DNA of 64,000 bases from Albugo candida (Eukaryota; Oomycota; Peronosporomycetes; Albuginales; Albuginaceae): the NCBI GenBank assembly GCA_905220665.1, contig CAJNAR010000012.1, forward strand, positions 310,001 through 374,000, given 5' to 3'. Positions 1-12,119 of this stretch are shown here, in pieces (within the stretch, counting starts at the first letter, position 1; each line of letters opens with the position of its first letter). Both the position numbers and the translations under genes were made by a program. The notes beneath the pieces were generated by a model. That model ran no database searches and was not told the DNA's origin. It saw only the letters and a program-made list of their open reading frames with translations.

Positions 1-1
1 A

Positions 2-622
2 TCGAATGCGACCACCATGAACACTGCTTCCAACATGAATGACGATTCATCCAACAACATGGACACTCCCTCCAGCAACATGCAGAACAACATGCCGAGC
101 AACATCATGCGACCTGTGGCTAACAATGAGATGACGATTGTATCCCCCAGTCCAATGAACACTGATCGACCAATGTGCAATGACACTGTTACTAAAATGG
201 CAATCAAACAGTGGACGGATGTGAAATGGATCACATCATGTTCCAAAGCAGTTTTGATGCCCATCAAAAGCATTAATGACGTTGCAAAACTCTCCACTGA
301 GAATATGCAGAAAATGTGTTTATCGTCGGAATGTATGAAACCATTCTCGGATATGGCATCGTCAAATGTGTACAAGAACTGTGATGTCATGTATGATGGA
401 AAAAAGCAAAATCTTGCCGTTGAAGCTGGAAAAATGTCTGATATGTGCAAAAAAGACGATAAAGATGAGAAGCTTTCAGGAAGCACTGATAATTCAGTCG
501 ATGCAGAACCCAAAGAATCTGTGGCTGATCCTACCGTCAAGGATGAAAAGTCCAGCGCCGCATTCCACTCATTCAGCGCAGTCTGTATCGCTGTTACTTT
601 CTTCGTATTAGCTTCGTACTAG
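2..622 (+). CDS. Elicitin-like secreted protein, GPI-anchor type, 5' end cut by window edge (elicitin copy 1)
   Basis: The open frame runs from base 2 to the TAG at 620-622; the first bases match codons 24 onward of the complete paralogues at 25856 and 44069, so the start and signal peptide lie outside the window. The visible part has a Met/Asn/Ser-rich spacer, then six cysteines spaced like an elicitin domain (C-x4-C in the middle), an acidic Lys/Asp/Ser linker and a hydrophobic C-terminal tail suited to GPI anchoring. Elicitins bind sterols or lipids in the apoplast or at the cell surface; that role is family knowledge. It differs from the other copies at many residues, including in the spacer, so it is an independent, apparently intact copy. 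The first in-frame ATG (17) is within the spacer and is not the true start. Confidence 0.85.
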   Translation, partial: SNATTMNTASNMNDDSSNNMDTPSSNMQNNMPSNIMRPVANNEMTIVSPSPMNTDRPMCNDTVTKMAIKQWTDVKWITSCSKAVLMPIKSINDVAKLSTENMQKMCLSSECMKPFSDMASSNVYKNCDVMYDGKKQNLAVEAGKMSDMCKKDDKDEKLSGSTDNSVDAEPKESVADPTVKDEKSSAAFHSFSAVCIAVTFFVLASY

Positions 623-1819
623 GAATAAAGGTATTGTAGATTGTATACTCCAATATCATTCATATACAATACATTGATTTCCTGTTCAAAATATTTTACT
701 CATTGCAAATCTATCCTGCTATATCCGCAATTGGCTCATCGAAAGCCTAAAAAAGAGTAAATTTTGGTCAATGCCAGCCGAAATATAAAAATAGTCGTGC
801 GAAAGCTGGAAACTATGCCGACTCCCCAATATTCACGTTTGTGCAATCTATTTCTGACATCGATAAGAAAGTTGGTTTCAGATCCAGGAATCAAGCTTTG
901 ACCCGAAAGCGTTGCTCCACGAGGGCTTTAATTATACTTTTCGGCATTGATAAATAGAACCTATTCTTCGATCTTTAGATGAAGCTTACATAGATGCAGA
1001 ATCCACTTCCTTGTCCCGGTGCAATATACATCTTTTTGTACAAAGTGGAAGATTTTACAGTTTTACAAAGGAATTGTTGGGCATATCGAATGCATCGAAT
1101 TCTAAGAAAAAGGGCAGCTTCAAGAGCATCCACAACCATACCATGTATCTGTGAGTAGAAACCGCACTTGACAGCTTACAACATCGTAATAGCTATAGCT
1201 TAAACTCTTCACCAACTCTCGGAACAAGCTCTATTTGATCCCATTTTTTTTAGAGAAAGTTTGAGGATTAAAAACTCTACAATTCTTTCACTGGTTATCA
1301 ATCCACTATTTCTTCTTGAAAGACTTTTTCCAAACTGCTGGTGCTAATGTTCCAGAACACAACTCAATACAGTGATGTCAATGTGTTCGGAAGGATAGTA
1401 ATACTAAGCAGGAAACACTAGAATCGAATTATGAGCTCTCAAGTCCTGAAATCGTGTTCGCTTCCAAATTTTCAAAGAAAAAAAGACATCCACTCCACTT
1501 TTGCCCATAAACTTGACTAATCTTTTGGATAATACTTTGGCCCATTTAGAGGAGGAGAAACGCAATCGTTCAGTGCTCCATCGTTTGACCACCTACGCAA
1601 CAAAGGATTAAGCGAGGAGAATCATTTCCAGCACCATCATCTCCAAGCACAAATTGAAAGAATACCAATGACTTAACCCGACCTTCCAATCAAGAGGATG
1701 TAGCACACGAAAGTGATCTTTACGCTACGCCAAACAACAATCACCTGATTGGTTCTATCAACAAGCTCCGATGGCGCAATTGGCTTAACTCTGCATAAAT
1801 AAAGCAGACAATGAATCAG
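623..1819. other. Elicitin 3' flank plus sequence upstream of gene Y, no gene
   Basis: No credible coding region. The stretch is homologous to 26522-27690 and, in reverse, to 15355-14190, so it is the common 3' flank of elicitin copies followed by sequence that in those copies leads into gene Y. Homology stops at about 1819, where module R sequence begins abruptly. The short open frames here are not conserved with stops in the same places. Confidence 0.6.
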
Positions 1820-2955
1820 CCTAGACGCAATTTCTTTTTTTTTATTTCGCTCGCTTTGAAGCGCCTTGCCATTCAAGCCCTCAGTAATGTTTGGCCCCCG
1901 AATATGATCGTGTATGCATGACGACATGATCAGCGATATGACAGTCATATTCGGTCATGACGATAGAATTGTAATTGAGTTATAAAGTGTGTTTGCACAA
2001 TGTTTCGTCGAAAGAAGCGCTTGCAAGATTGTGCCAGTTATCGAAAGTGGATTTCACGCCATAAGATTTCGCTGGTGCAATGATCACATCCGATGTGCTC
2101 ACCGTAATCGGTCCTAGGACCAGCTTCGCATTAAACTCGTGCTGATCAAGCTGGGTCACCTTGCAGCCGAATCGCGATCGGTAAAATGGATGTTGCGTTC
2201 TTTTTCCGGTCATGCGTCGTGCTCATTTCGATGGAATTACTTGGTGATTTTCAATTCTCAGCATCTGTTTCGGTGTAGTCGTACCATTTTGAAGAGAGCC
2301 CTCAGCGTCTCCATTATTGCATTGGCCTCAACGGCATTTACCACTTTCTTATCCTTCCTCAGTGTCGCTGTTACTACTTATACAGCGTGCGACGCTTTGC
2401 TTTTTTCGTGTGGTCGGTTTGGCGATCACACACCAATTGCGCGCTCGATCTGAATCACTTTGGTGTTTTGTTGATGTGATATGTGGCAATCACAAGCAAG
2501 TCGATATGATTCGAGCGTTGCGTGATCAATATCAGACATGTGCTTTTACGCTTACAAAAGGTCATCGATCGATCAAATGGCAAAAAAGCTCATGGTATTC
2601 GTCGGTTCTAGAGAATGCTCGCTACTCTTAGTTCACACCCAGTATTCGAGTGACCCAAGCTGACACGTATTGTGAACGCGTGGCCATTAGCCACGCCGAT
2701 TGTTTGAATGATTTTTGTCAGAACAGGTTGTACACATTACGACAAGCCGGGATAGTTTAGTCTATGACGTCACATCATGGATCTTTATATCGCAATGGTT
2801 TCGACATTGACTGTCTAGTGCTCGCTTATTTTGATTTATAAATCGACTAAAAGCATGCATTGATAAAAGAACTCATCGAATCCAGTGTGTGATGACTTCC
2901 TATCTCACGTTCGCTCAGTCTTGTTAATATCGTTTTTCTTCGACAGGTTCTCTTC
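1820..2955 (+). repeat. Module R, copy 1 (non-coding dispersed repeat, 3' flank of gene S)
   Basis: Begins with TAGACGCAATTT and contains recognisable blocks shared with 16735-17960, 10730-11960, 52840-53400 and, in reverse, 24170-25200, 32300-33510 and 42290-43450. It always sits at the 3' side of an S gene or relic, or where one is expected. Reading frames are not conserved between copies, so it is probably non-coding intergenic DNA carried with the duplicated unit rather than a transposon. I see no terminal repeats. Confidence 0.65.
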
Positions 2956-4080
2956 ACTTGCGTGCTACATCTTTGATCCCTCCAGTTCCTCGCTCATGAT
3001 CAATTTGTTATCATGATCTTTGCTGAATAGATACCGATGTACACCATTTTTTGCTACAATATATCAGGCTGATAACTCCTGAATATCGATGACCCCAGTA
3101 TCCATTCATTATCATCTTTCTTTGAATCTTCAGTGAGAAGAATACAGGTGTCACCCTCTCTGTAAAATGATCGAGCTGTAATATGAATTAGTTCCAATTT
3201 TTCATGAAAAATGATCAAGCTGGCCAAATCAATATAAGGTGTCGAACTTTTAATAAACTTGACGAGTGCGCGCAGTCTGCTTGATAACGACCATTTTCTA
3301 ATTTTATGTTGGGTACATATTCCTTTCAAAAGATCCAAAACAATTTGAATTGGCTACTCGGAATCAAGTTACTTCGTTTCAAAGCTGGATTGTAACATTT
3401 TGATCCGTATGCTTTGATCCTCCAAAATGGATTTCGACGTCCAAATCCTCTATCACAAGCCAACTCTTGCATTGCTCTGGTTCAAATGCCACAACAGGTA
3501 CTTGGAAAATAGGAACATGATTCATCACCCATCTAAATGAAAAAGGTCCTAGACCTTTATTGTGTTCAAAAAAATCCAGCCTATGACTTGTCTCCGGGGA
3601 CAAGTATAACTTTTTGCTCTCAACAAGCAAGTTTAAAGAATCCCACTTCATCTTCCAGCCAAAGCATATAAATCTTGAAGAGAAATGCAGTAAGAAATTA
3701 TCCATAACTTTTACGCCAGCAATGAGGGTTTCGCTTCTTTTCTCTGTCGACGTATCCGTCTTATCACTAGCAAACTTCGGATGGAAAACTATTTTCCGCT
3801 TAACTTTCACCTCACATACCTCTTCTGTATAGCTGTTTGAACACGATATGCCCAAAAAGTTTTTTTTCGAAAGCTCTTTTTATAAATTCCGTCGGGCGAG
3901 ATGACAACTGGAGGGGATATGCGGACTCTCAGACCTCGATGAGACACCTCTCCTGTTCCACCTGATGCCAGGATCATGTCCACATCATATGGTCTCAAAT
4001 CACTCGTCGGGATAGAGTGAGATACAACCAACGAGACAAGCCCGTACGATATAAAAGATTGTCCTTATTGTTCCTCTAGT
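2956..4080 (-). pseudogene. Relic of secreted protein S gene (S relic 1)
   Basis: Reading the minus strand from about 4080, pieces match the intact-looking S gene at 53406-54602. The first is the GEV-x2-RGL block (around 3930-3960), then a WKM-x3-SLN-LV segment (around 3625-3660), an FGG segment near 3430, an LENGRYQ-like piece near 3280, and an acidic DSKKDD piece near 3110-3130. The frame is broken repeatedly; one stop (TGA at about 3379) replaces the Gly codon of a conserved L-G-N-E-V-T stretch and a one-base deletion follows. The 3' half is nearly identical to the relic at 18000-18697. Not expected to make a full protein. Confidence 0.7.
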
Positions 4081-4785
4081 GTGATTTTTGTACAATGATA
4101 GAATACTTTTAATCATCGCATCGCATACTGAATAAAACTCGCACGCACGGTTTTAAATCCCTTTGACCTAGGCTAGACATGGTCAACTTCGAATCAGGTT
4201 CTTTAGGCACATCGTTGCTCGCAATGCGGTAGGAGATGGTTTTCCTCGATAACTAGTTTTACCATCAAGGTGCACTTCTATTACAATACGTAGATAGTAA
4301 CCTTGCGCTTCCGTCGACAAGGTTGATAACGTACCATTATTGGCATAAGTACAGTGCGCACTTACTATATTCTCTTTTTGCCATGTAGCGTACCTACCAA
4401 TGATGTGCACAAACGTATACTTTATGCAGGTCATATAGACTGCGTACTTTACACTTGCACACAAAACTTGTATGTGATGGCGCACCTAGGAGACAGCTCG
4501 AGAAACATGTGCAAAAGCACAATCAACGTAAAATGAATAATCTCTTATCTCGCTTAAGAGGGTTACTTCTGAGGAGATAGAGTCTGTTACATAAACAACT
4601 GTAATCAACAGCAAATAAACGACACAAAAAGTCGAAAAATGATTGCGAAGACTTTTTGATTTCAGCTCTAGCCGCGCCAGCTTCACCTACCCGAGAAGCA
4701 TATTTCAGACTAGTGAGCTGCAATCAGTTAAGGTGCCTTCTCCGATCGTGACTTCATGAGCGGAATGCAAGCTTTTGATGTGATA
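4081..4785. other. Decayed S-pol5 intergenic region, no gene
   Basis: Corresponds to the spacer between gene S and pol5 in the intact unit. A block at about 4465-4500 (GCGCACCTA-GAGACAGCTCGAG) matches 55807-55835. No coding region is supported. Confidence 0.5.
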
Positions 4786-6900
4786 GGACTTGCATCAGAC
4801 TCCCACAAAACTTTCAGCTCGTCAATTTTTGCGTATAAAACTGCGTCAAAGGGAGGTACTGAGTATGAGGACTCGACACTGCAATGCAGAAAGAAAGGTT
4901 CTAATATGCACTACAACGTATCATTCGCAGCCTGGCTCTAAAAATGCTGCTCGACATGGCTTTAGTGTAGCTCTCGCAGTCTTCTTTACAAGTCCATCTA
5001 CCAGAAACGATCAGCCTACTAAATGGAAATCTACTAATGCTTCATCTATGAACATATTAGAGCAATGCTACAATCCATTCAGCCAGATTTTTGCATTATG
5101 GGCATGTGTTCATCAGAACCTTAATGCAGTCTTTAGAAATGGGCAAGTTAGAGACCGAGCACATTGATATATTTAAATGGAAGAAATGGAATCTTGGGCT
5201 TTTTTTACGGAAATCATTGATTACTACCGTAAGTTATGAAAGCTATCTTCTTAAAAATTATTTTGGAGCCTCTAGGCACTTTGTTACGTACTTTATGAGA
5301 ACGACGCGAGCCTCTAGCACTCAAACACTTCAACTATCTTCATTCAGCCGCAAAAACATTGTTCGGAGCATTTGCAAGCAGCTTGCCATCAGAATTTTAT
5401 CCAATTTCAGGAATAGAAAGCTGTGTGTCCGTCCAACTTGCACCAACGATGAGAGAATACCCATCCGATTCAACGAACGTCAAGCATTGAGACTTCACTA
5501 GATTACTTAAGGTCGAAGAAGAGCGTCAGTTTCGTTGAAATTGAAAAAAGAGCACATCACATACGCGTTTGGACACTAGATCAATTTTTCATACTATTTG
5601 TCAAGACATTCGCACGCAAGCCAAAGACAAACCGAAATCGAAAGTTTGGCAAGAAGCTGTTGTTGTGTATCGTGTGCTAAGACGTCAAAAGTTCATTTAT
5701 AGGTCTTTTAGAAGACGAGGGTGCAACAAACTTTTAAGTCCAAACTGGCGGTTCCAGACAGCAGTTACGCATCTAATTCCTTCTGTTAAACTTGGAAGAC
5801 GGATGATAAGGAAGAAACCAAGGAAGGTGAGTTTTCAAAAGGCGAGGATGAAGAAGGCGAGACCGAAGAGTATGATAGAAGATGATATAGGGCCACTGGA
5901 TATAGACGAGGGTTCCAAGGCTTTGTGGGAAGATATCATGTCTTTGGATCAGGTGAAATGGCGTTGGCGGAAACTGTATGCTAAGTCAAGTCACAATTCG
6001 GCCAAGATAAATGAGAGAATACACTACCGGCGGCACGTTCTCTTTTAGTTGTGTATGTTGAGATCTCGTGCAAGTGTATTTGTCTCGTGACAGCAAGCTA
6101 TTCTTCATGCTGTTGATCATTCCTCCGCTTTTGAACCAGGTTCAAGCAACCAAAAGAGGAATCGAACACGAATGTGTGCTCTACAACGTATACAAATGTT
6201 CTCTGAACTCATTCGATCTCGAGCCAAGCTGTTTACTTCCCCTGACTAAGTTTTGAAAAGGACGCCATTTTGGTCACCGATACAATGGAATTCGTCTTTA
6301 AGGCTTTCAAACGGAATATGAGCAAATCCACCAGCAACATGTGTTGCTCTCTCTGTATGTCATTCGTGTTCCCAGCCAGAGTTGAAGGAAGGTGTGGGAG
6401 GAGTGATGCGTCATGCGATAGAGACCTCATTCCCACGCAAACACGATCGGTTCCCTCGTCCATTCTTTCAAGAGTTCATAGCCAGACACCACATAGATGC
6501 TTCCCAGCTCTTACTTCCTCGATTTGGACATATTTGGATTGACAAAAAGCAGAAAAGCCTCGAACTGACGATGCATTCCTTCAGTCCGAAGCACGCCGGT
6601 TACTCGTTCGAGCCGAGTCACTACTCCGCGAACCAGCATCCATCGCATTTTTCTAAGCAGTATGGCTTCGGAGTCCATTTCAAACCGAAGGTGTCCATGA
6701 AAGCCTAGCAACCAAAAGCAATCGTTATTCTCGCTCGAGAGAACACGGAGACGCGCATCAAGGTCCGATCTCGCTCATGTTCAACGGACCACCACGAACA
6801 TCTTGATGACGATATGCAGTCGGGGCTGAAAAGTATAGCGTCCTTTGCAGTTGCTCCTAGGTCGCCTGTCCTTGGTAAAGAGCTCAAATATTGTCAAGCT
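4786..6900 (+). pseudogene. Pol5/MYBBP1A-like pseudogene 1
   Basis: Fragments in all three forward frames align in order with the intact pol5 at 56583-59978: ARHGFSVALA near 4950, KWKKW near 5180, a decayed acidic region near 5820-5900, LQVYLSRDSK near 6067-6100, NMSKSTSN near 6315 and the C-terminal SPVL-KELK end near 6870-6890. Many frameshifts, stops and internal deletions separate them. It is followed by a gene Y relic in convergent orientation, as in the intact unit. This is a dead copy of an essential nucleolar gene carried in a segmental duplication. Confidence 0.8.
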
Positions 6901-6939
6901 TGAAACCCCCAGCACTTTGACAAAGTTGACGCGCACATG

Positions 6940-7860
6940 AGAAAGAATTCCATGCGTGAATGACTTTTCAGTTGATACAACATATCCTATAGCATTGTCT
7001 CTTTGTCCTCCACAAATTGCACCAATTGCTGCAATTGGTTTGACGCTTGCATTCGGCTAAAGGGGAGCTTTAGCGCGGAAACATGATAGACGACGTTGTC
7101 AGCTTGCGATTGGAGAGCAGCTGAGGCATTCATCGTAAATCGGTTCACAATGACCATACCACCATCCATAACACTCGTCACCGTTTGACTGATGACGTGT
7201 AGTTTTGCCATAAGTCTCTCCAGAACGTAAATGTCTTTCACGTGCGATGAAAGCTCGTCTTTGCCGCACACAATCGGAATGCAGCGATACCAAAAGAATG
7301 GTATTCACGAGATAAATTCTGCTTCTTTTTAGTCTGATGGACCTTATTGTTACGACACATTGTGTCATCGTTCAACTTGCAGATGCTCGATCCCGCTTCC
7401 TAGCAGTCAACATACGACTGCTGCTTTCTCCAACTTTTGTACTTAGCATCGACTTCGTTTGAGTTCTTTTCCTATTTCTTGACATCTTCTATCAAAACCT
7501 TTAAAATGCTACTCATTTGGAACCTTCATTTCATAGCAATGTTGACAAGACACGGCTTGCGATTTGGAGGGTCCGCAGTGTTGGAAAACAGCAAAGTAAC
7601 TAGGCAATCAGAGATTAGCTCTCGACACAGCTTGGTTACATGAGTATTGCAACATCATCGAAGGATGAAATCGATGGTGCCGGAAATGGTTCTGCCTACT
7701 GAAGCTGTTGTCGTTCGTTCCATGGACGAAAGTGTTGAGCCAAATGAAGCATTCTCCTTCCTTAGTGTTGAAAAAAGACGTCTGAGGGATTGAGAGTTTG
7801 TGATTGGAGATATATGTGTATTGCTTAATGTTAGCATTCATCCAATCACACAATTTAGGT
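6940..7860 (-). pseudogene. Relic of unknown gene Y (Y relic 1)
   Basis: Minus-strand pieces match gene Y downstream of intact pol5: LERLMA (near 7200), an SILK-LIEDVKK helix (near 7490-7510) and an SMER-T-ASV-RTIS piece (near 7690-7720). Frames are interrupted. It is convergent with the pol5 pseudogene before it, keeping the ancestral arrangement. Function unknown. Confidence 0.55.
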
Positions 7861-8440
7861 GCGAGAGATTATAAATATTTAGTTCTATCACACGTTGTGA
7901 CCCGAGCAAATCGACAGCATCGACGGTTTGGAAAGCAATCCACAAAGAAATATTGGATTTATCATCAGCAAAAGTATTTCTGGACATTTAAAAAAATTCT
8001 GTGGTATAAGACAATTTCACCATAGAAAAATGAAATGGTGCGAATGAGCAACGACATCTCTTCATCTTTGACGCAGGAAGTGTTTTCTCAGTCCTCCGAC
8101 TCATTTCTATTAAATAAATACGTCTTCTCGACATGTTGCATGCAATTGTATTTTGCATTGGAATGTGTGGATTATGTTACCTAAAACTAGGACCGAGTAA
8201 AGTTTCTTTCAAAAGACTGGTAAAAGAGTTCTTTCCGATAGTTCTCACGATACTGTAAGCCCTAACTGCGTTTTCTACTTACAAATCGTTGGTCTGGGCG
8301 GGAAGCGAGCTATTCTTTTCGCCTTCGGTGCGGTTTTACTGGGCGTCCTTTTTCACTCGTTAAATTGTAGCCAATCTTACCTTTTGTGGAAAGAAAAATT
8401 GTAGAACAGACTGTTAAACAGGTTTCGAGTTCCACTTTGG
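7861..8440. other. Upstream region of family C gene, no gene
   Basis: Homologous in reverse to about 35790-36370, which is upstream of the C gene of the mirror unit. No supported coding region; presumably 5' flank and distal promoter. Confidence 0.45.
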
Positions 8441-8444
8441 ACAA

Positions 8445-8660
8445 ATGACTGCGTACTTTAACAGCAATGACAGGTTTAAAATGCGACTGCGTACCTAAAA
8501 GTAACCACAGGTTCGAGCATTCGACGGCGTACTTTAACAGCAAGGACAGATTTAAAATGCGACTGCGTACCTAAAAGAAACCACAGGTTCGAGCATTCGA
8601 CGGCGTACTTTAACAGCAACCACAGGTTCGAACATTCGACGGCGTACTTTTACTGAGGTC
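8445..8660 (+). repeat. Promoter-proximal tandem repeat (about 38-bp units) upstream of family C gene
   Basis: About five to six imperfect units, each holding GCGTAC(T/C)TTAA or GCGTACCTAAAA followed by AGGTT(C/T) and a short AT or CG-containing spacer (for example CATTCGACG). The array ends about 60 bp before the ATG at 8718. The same units occur in the same position before the other two C genes (35437-35781 and 61675-61775). Confidence 0.8.
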
Positions 8661-8717
8661 ACGGATTTATCATGCGAATATAAATCTCAACAAAATACTC
8701 ACTTCCAATCGTGCGCC

Positions 8718-10388
8718 ATGGGATACTTTCGTGCAATAACTGTGCTCGCTACATTTGTTTCGTGTCACTCATTACCGTCACAATTTCATGTACTGACCAA
8801 ACCGTATGATTTTAAGATACAACAACAGGATTCAGCAAAGCTAAGGGATGCATTCCGAGATTGTCAGCTTTGCTTGCTGTCAAAAGCTGGTGTCGTAAAG
8901 TTACGCGTCACGGAACCGAGTTAGGATCAATTCGTAGTTCATATTACTGCTTCACCAATGGCTTTTATACGCGTGCATACGATCTGTCATCAGAAACGTT
9001 TTTGCGGCGAACTACAATTATCTGGCGGCTTAAACTCCGCGAGGGAGATCACGGAACCGATTTGGCAAACTTCAGAAACGTTGGAAGTTGTATATAAGAA
9101 AGAACGAATCGTTTGTCTCGCTCAAAAGTACTATCATGTCGAAGAAAAATGCAGATTGTGTCTCAGAGAGGCGAGTGATTCGAAAAGCATAGGTGAATTT
9201 TTGTTCGCTGCTAGAGGAGATTTCCATTCCGTGTACGTACTGCGCACATTGCATACTAGAGATGAGATAGCCGAAGCTTGCAGTATTTCCCAGAATTGCC
9301 AGAAGATAGTGAAAAATATATACAGAGATGATCTATGTAATGCGATACACAATACGGGAGTCTCCAAGTATTATAAGAGCGAGGACATTTTGGTTACCGA
9401 ACTCGATCCAAACGCACAAATTCAAAATGTACCGAACGTTCACTGCGTAGTGGCTGAATCAAAAAGGGACTTTTCAAATGGAAGGATGGATTACCATGAT
9501 ATAATGAAAGATTGTATGGCGTGTATAGCGAAAAAGACAAATTCTCTTGTGCATCGGATGAGGATCAGCGCCGAGCCTGTGGGCAAAATATATTTCCTGT
9601 TTACCGTGGAGGACGATTACCAGGACTCGTATAGTTGTGATACATGTACGATTGAAGAAGCGGAAACTGAAGAATGTTACATCGGATACGAGAGAAAATT
9701 TGACACGATACCAATTGGCGAACAAGTCTCTGTTAATATGGACTCGAAACTCAGAAAGAATAATAAGCTGGATCCACGCAGTTCGTGTCATGTCGCGCAC
9801 TATGACATGAAATTGAGGGATGCCTGTATGGAATGTCTTCAGGAATTTTACCCGAAAAAATTCGGATATGGTAGTCGCATGCTGGTAATATGGGAAGAGA
9901 GCCATTACCTAGCAAAGTGCATCACAAGTTCCGGCAACCCTGCCTGCATGAGGTTTATCTTTGTCGACGACCGTATCTGCCGTGGGAATAGCCCCGCATA
10001 TTCAAAGATTTCAGTGAAGGAAATGATGTTACGGGGTTATCCCAGAGAAGTTGCCAGCACTTCTTGGAGTTACAAAGCAGACCCTCCCGGCAACTCAATC
10101 AACGACCTAACAAGATATGATATTGTGAGTGCTCTTTATGATGATAAGGAATGCTTATTCTGTCTCGCTCTCAAAATGAATATCTTGGCAATATCGTTTC
10201 AGAATAAGCTCTTCTGGGCAAAGGAAGAAACGCAAGAAACGCTGGATTGTCGTTGTGAGTACAAGAAAATTGAAAGATTTCCCATTTACAATTACAATTC
10301 AATGCGGCCAATACCCGAAGCTGACATACGTAGGCGCCTGAAAGTGAATCCGAGAATGGCTGATGTAGCTACGCACTCAAGAAAATGA
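8718..10388 (+). pseudogene. Family C secreted multi-CxxC protein with one in-frame TAG (C copy 1)
   Basis: ATG at 8718 begins a signal peptide (hydrophobic ITVLATFV core) followed by a cysteine-rich protein. The frame is open to the TGA ending at 10388 except for a single TAG at 8922-8924 (codon 69); the paralogue at 35366 has TCG there. Downstream the same frame continues for 488 codons without another stop, with regular CxxCL modules and an EKCRLCLREASDS-type motif shared by all three copies. Codons after the TAG look constrained, so loss is recent, or the stop is read through, removed by a very short (30-nt) intron, or a sequencing error. An internal ATG at 8958 would give a protein lacking a signal peptide. 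Function unknown; secretion is inferred from the leader. Confidence 0.75.
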
Positions 10389-10729
10389 TTTCAAAATGGA
10401 TATTTCGCACGTAGCCATCACTCTCCTATATCGTCAAAGTGCCCGACGGATCAAAGTAGCATCCTTTCCTACAGATAATACAATAACTGAGCGTTACAAT
10501 CAAGTGTTATACATAGATTGTAGTTTGCTGAGTACGAAGACGCAATAGCCGAATCATGCATCTTACACTACAATTAGTCTCAATGTACTGAAAGCATTCT
10601 GACATAGCTATGATCAATTGGCAATTTTCAACGCGCAAGTTACAAATAGAGAGGCTCTCAGCCGACTGTAGTTTGAAGTATTCATTGATGTCAGATCAGA
10701 GCATTGCTGATTCGTCGGTCATGATCTTG
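10389..10729. other. C gene 3' flank, no gene
   Basis: No coding region seen. Contains a GACGCAATAGCC-type block (about 10540) shared in reverse with 33530-33545 and 25365-25380, linking it to sequence bordering module R. Confidence 0.4.
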
Positions 10730-11960
10730 ATAGAGACTAGACGTAATTTGTGTTCGTCTATTTCGCTCGCTTTGCTAGTCAGACCCTCGGTAGTCATTTG
10801 ACGCGTACTTCACATCACTGATCATGTCGTCATATCATACAAGTCGGATGACAGAAATGGCAAACTATAAGATGGGCACTGAATCATGTGGCGCTTCTTC
10901 GCTAATAGTGTACCGGGAAACCGCTGTTGTATTCAGAAGTTGATCAATTTGATGACTGTCATTATTCGATCGTGAAAAGTTCTAGTTGAGGTATGAAGTG
11001 TGTTTGCTTGACCTTTATTCGACAAAAACGATGAAAGCAGCGTTGAGCCCCCTGTGTGCCATAAGTTTCGCTGGTCTAATTAGCACATCCGATGCCTCTA
11101 CCATGATAGTAGCTCGGGTTCATCTTCGCATTGCATCGTGCTGAACAAAATCGATCAACTTGCAGCTGAATTGTAATCGGTAATATGAATCATGTGTTCT
11201 TTGTCCCGTCAGGCTCCTTCCTCAATCCGTTGTAAATAAATCTTAATCCCAATTTGAGCATCTATTTTGGCCGTATTCACATCCTTCGAAAGAGAGCCCT
11301 CAGTGTTTCTTGACACCAACCGCGGAATCCATCATTTGATTGTGTTTTAAAGGCCATTGAGACCTACTTATCCACCCTCAGTGCCACTGTCCTACTTGCA
11401 CAGCGCGTGACGATTTGTTTTTTGCGTGTGGTCGGCTTGGTGATCACTCACTGATTCAGCGCTGTAGCTCAATCCGTCTTGTGTTCTGTCAATGTGTTGA
11501 TGAGACCATGCCAAACGCACACGACCACTCAAAGAATCGCTACACCGTGTGCTTCGGTTTTGCGGGCAATGAGAGGAAATCGATATGAATTCGACGGTTG
11601 CGAGATCATAAACTGACACGCCCTTTACGCTTACAATAGTTAATCGATTGGCCTAACGAAAACAACACGATTTTTGTCGGTTGCAGAGAATGATAGCAAC
11701 TCTGGATAAGAAAAGATAAGCTTGCAATGAAGTGCGGATCTCGTATCGTCAACCGCGGACATCAGCGTCGCCGATTGTTTCGAATGACTGTTACCAGATC
11801 AGATTCTAAACATAGACAAGTTGGGATATTTAATACTACGACGTTACGTGGTAGAGCTCTAATTCCAAATGAATCAGACGTTGGATGTCAGATTGCTCGC
11901 TAATTAAGGGTTGTAACGCGACCAACAGCCGGACGGAGAAAGAGAAAATATCGCGTTCGA
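10730..11960 (+). repeat. Module R, copy 2
   Basis: Shares GACTAGACG-AATTTGTGTTCGTCT, the GTGTTTGC...CGACAAA block and the GCGTGTGGTCGGCTTGG block with the other R copies, more diverged than copies 1 and 3. It looks most like the mirror copy at 32300-33510. Confidence 0.6.
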
Positions 11961-12119
11961 GCATCCAGTGTGTGATGACTATTTGTCATCCTCCACTCAG
12001 CCCTGTCGGTATGACTTGTTTTCCCAACTTCTCCTTATTGCAATGCTGCATCCTTAATGCGCTCAAAATTCACAGAAAAGTGTACATCATATGCAAGTAG
12101 GGATGACGATTCTGACCAA

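Noticed and set aside
1820..2955. Module R as a transposon
   Set aside because: No terminal repeats, no target duplication, no conserved frame, and it always accompanies the S gene side of the unit.
9474..9905. 143-codon minus-strand open frame inside C copy 1
   Set aside because: It begins without ATG context of note and is a shadow of the constrained plus-strand frame.
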